From Sulfitobacter sp. CW3 (GTDB lineage: Bacteria; Pseudomonadota; Alphaproteobacteria; Rhodobacterales; Rhodobacteraceae), in assembly GCF_019392245.1 (NCBI RefSeq), contig NZ_JAHXRL010000013.1:1-53142 (forward strand): a DNA stretch of 53,142 bases, in the 5' to 3' direction. Positions 51,732 to 53,142 of the stretch are shown here, piece after piece. The notes under the pieces are model-generated. The model was not told the DNA's origin. It was given only the letters and a program-made list of their open reading frames with translations, and did not search any database. Made by a program: the position numbers and the translations under genes. Each line of letters begins with the position of its first letter. Position 1 is the first letter of the stretch.

Positions 51732-52783
51732 GCTGGCACCTCAGACTTCAGTCCTTCAAGGCCCTCAACCAGTTTGCCCCATCCCTGACGGCTATCGCGC
51801 CCCTCTTTGCCGACGCCAAATACCTGAAAGATCAGCCCGCCGTCTTTGTTAAACGCCTCAACCGATACGGCTGGGCCGCGCTGCGTTGGCTTTTCGACCG
51901 CCCAAACTTCGGCGATGTGATCAAGCCGCAGGTGCAGGTTGAACCGTGAGTCCAGCACATTCTGCCAAGGGCCCATTGCCTTGAGGGTTTCAATCGGGCC
52001 GGAGTGGATCTGGATACATCCCCGGTTGCCGGTGAACACCATGACCTCGAGATCACTGGCAGCGACCTGTTGCAGCATTTGATCCACGGCACCCGGTACC
52101 AACGCCCGGACAAAGGGCGCGCCAACGATGCGATATGCCCCCAAACGGTTCATCTTCAGCTTCGAGGTCAGGCGCATGAACTGATGCGTGTCTGTCATTC
52201 TGGCCCATTCCTTGCGCAGAATATCGACCTTTGTTTCGTCCGCCTTTGGTGTCTCATCGGGCTTGCGCTCTGACACATCCACGGTTTGCGATTGATTCTC
52301 CAGCTGCAAGGTTTCTTTTGCCTGCGCCCATGCGTCCAGATCGGAACTGTCACGCAGAAAAATCTTGTGAACCGCATCGCCTGCTGCATCAAACACCTGC
52401 AAGCTGCGCCGCACGCCGGTGTCTGTTTCCTTTTCGACCATAAAGGCGTGGCACCAATGGCTAGGGAAAATCCGTAGGTCAATTTCATCGTTCAGGATCA
52501 TCGACGCATGCGGCCCGGAACGATAGTTGTCATACACACCGACCTTTTCATTCACGCAGGACAGGTTGCGCGTCAGGGCCATCACCTCGCCCAGGGTTTG
52601 TGCAGCACCCATCACTTTGTCGGGGTGTGCATCTATCCGGGTCACGCCCTCACCACAGGATGCCGCGACAAGCTGCGCCTCGCTGATTTTTAGCTTTTCC
52701 GCAATGTCACGCTCGCGCAGCTTGGAATGTTCAGCGCGAAAGTCGCGAATATAGGCGGGGGATACCGCTTGGGGATTGGTCAT
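51728..52783 (-). CDS. hmuS: Heme-degrading/heme-handling factor, HemS/HmuS family
   Basis: A 351-residue cytoplasmic protein made of two related halves (about 1-170 and 185-345), as in HemS/ChuS/HmuS. LRERDIAEKLKISEAQLVAAS near residue 16 is the N-terminal helical motif, and SRFNLHLRLDHIAEVWAVEKPT marks the second half. It binds incoming heme and releases iron or passes heme on. The ATG at 52783 is preferred to one 87 bases upstream, which adds a tail unlike the family. It is the first gene of the minus-strand hmuSTUV operon. Confidence 0.93.
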   Translation of the reverse strand: MTNPQAVSPAYIRDFRAEHSKLRERDIAEKLKISEAQLVAASCGEGVTRIDAHPDKVMGAAQTLGEVMALTRNLSCVNEKVGVYDNYRSGPHASMILNDEIDLRIFPSHWCHAFMVEKETDTGVRRSLQVFDAAGDAVHKIFLRDSSDLDAWAQAKETLQLENQSQTVDVSERKPDETPKADETKVDILRKEWARMTDTHQFMRLTSKLKMNRLGAYRIVGAPFVRALVPGAVDQMLQQVAASDLEVMVFTGNRGCIQIHSGPIETLKAMGPWQNVLDSRFNLHLRLDHIAEVWAVEKPTQRGPAVSVEAFNKDGGLIFQVFGVGKEGRDSRQGWGKLVEGLEGLKSEVPA

Positions 52784-52883
52784 GATGCACCTATTGGCTG
52801 GGTTATATGATCTGAGAAGGGGCTGGCGTCGCGCATCAAAACACGGGCTGGCAACGGGTGAGTTAAACACTCAACCTTTATTG

Positions 52884-52912
52884 TTGACACTTTTAGTAAG
52901 CCTTTCTAAAAA
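52884..52912 (+). promoter_or_regulatory. Promoter with overlapping palindrome before the heme receptor gene
   Basis: TTGACA at 52884-52889 and TAAAAA at 52907-52912 are spaced by 17 bases and face the plus-strand receptor gene. The imperfect palindrome TTTAGTAAGCCTTTCTAAA (52892-52910) covers the spacer and -10. It resembles the iron-control elements bound by Irr, although its spacing is two bases longer than the usual form. Iron-dependent control of both divergent hmu units is plausible. Confidence 0.45.
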
Positions 52913-53008
52913 CCGCAAGAGCGCATCGATAATCAGCGCGGATATCTCAAAACGCCACAGCCAGCCCACAGCAAGCACTAGGCCACCTACATGCTTGCGA
53001 GGCACGAA

Positions 53009-53142
53009 ATGACCCCGACGACGAGAAAACGTTCCCTTTTGCTGGGTACGACCAGCCTGTTACTCATCACGATCAATGCTGCAACGTTGCACGCACAAGA
53101 AGCCGACCAAGGGTTTCTGGGCACGCTGGTTCTGGGTGAAAG
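53009..53142 (+). CDS. hmuR: TonB-dependent heme receptor, N-terminal fragment
   Basis: The last 134 bases encode a signal peptide (RKRSLLLGTTSLLLITINAATLHAQ) followed by EADQGFLGTLVLGE, a start typical of TonB-dependent outer-membrane receptors. The gene runs off the window. Its divergent position to hmuSTUV indicates a heme receptor. The ATG at 53009 has GAGG about six bases upstream; an in-frame ATG at 52991 is the alternative. Receptor identity rests on context because the plug and barrel are outside the window. Confidence 0.65.
   Translation, partial: MTPTTRKRSLLLGTTSLLLITINAATLHAQEADQGFLGTLVLGE

Noticed and set aside
1..53142. CRISPR arrays, rRNA or tRNA genes, prophage or a defence island.
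   Set aside because: No regularly spaced repeats, no tRNA or rRNA sequence and no phage structural, Cas or restriction genes were seen on either strand.

Overview
The window looks like the chromosome of a Rhodobacterales (Roseobacter-group) alphaproteobacterium. The grounds are the Rhodobacteraceae-like heme-uptake genes, two sites with the spacing of CtrA boxes, FNR-type boxes, and an N-type ATPase operon, which is known from marine and halotolerant bacteria. The abundant IS debris would suit an Octadecabacter- or Loktanella-like genome. The taxonomic placement is inference from gene content; no search was run.

Layout. (1) 1-7886: a polysaccharide operon, visibly more AT-rich than the rest. 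It holds four nucleotide-sugar genes of the WbpA/WbpB/LpxD-like/WbpE type, a polytopic membrane protein (polymerase candidate) and two glycosyltransferases. (2) 7887-11160: a nest of insertion sequences. An IS6-family transposase is split by an IS3-family element with a 3-bp target duplication, and lies beside a second, decayed IS3-family element. That second element carries two copies, in opposite orientation, of a ~34-bp hairpin-forming repeat. (3) 11224-14992: a glucosylglycerate cassette: phosphatase, GT81 synthase and a convergent GH13_18 phosphorylase. (4) 15140-34173: a complete Wzx/Wzy-type exopolysaccharide cluster: BY-kinase, Wzz-like copolymerase, ExoY-like priming enzyme, glycosyltransferases, NodZ-like fucosyltransferase, Wza, an outer-membrane barrel, Wzx, acyltransferase and Wzy. 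It also contains both inner-membrane parts of a type I secretion system and a large beta-helix protein that may be its cargo. (5) 34217-36447: an FAH-family hydrolase, a universal stress protein and a phasin-like protein. (6) 36741-47940: one tight 13-gene operon, arcDABC-atpDCQRBEFAG, joining the arginine deiminase pathway to an N-type ATPase, with FNR-like boxes in front. (7) 47973-49010: two IS remnants. (8) 49011-53142: hmuSTUV heme transport and utilisation, divergent from the start of a TonB-dependent receptor gene.

How the parts may work together. ArcABC make ATP from arginine by substrate-level phosphorylation, and the N-ATPase encoded on the same transcript could spend that ATP on ion pumping. 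The FNR boxes suggest this happens at low oxygen, together with the stress protein and phasin-like protein. The glucosylglycerate genes can make a compatible solute and recover its carbon by phosphorolysis. The exopolysaccharide genes may respond to the CtrA phosphorelay. The most unusual items are the arc-atp operon, the b subunit with a delta-like tail, and the 34-bp hairpin repeats whose stems differ by compensating changes.
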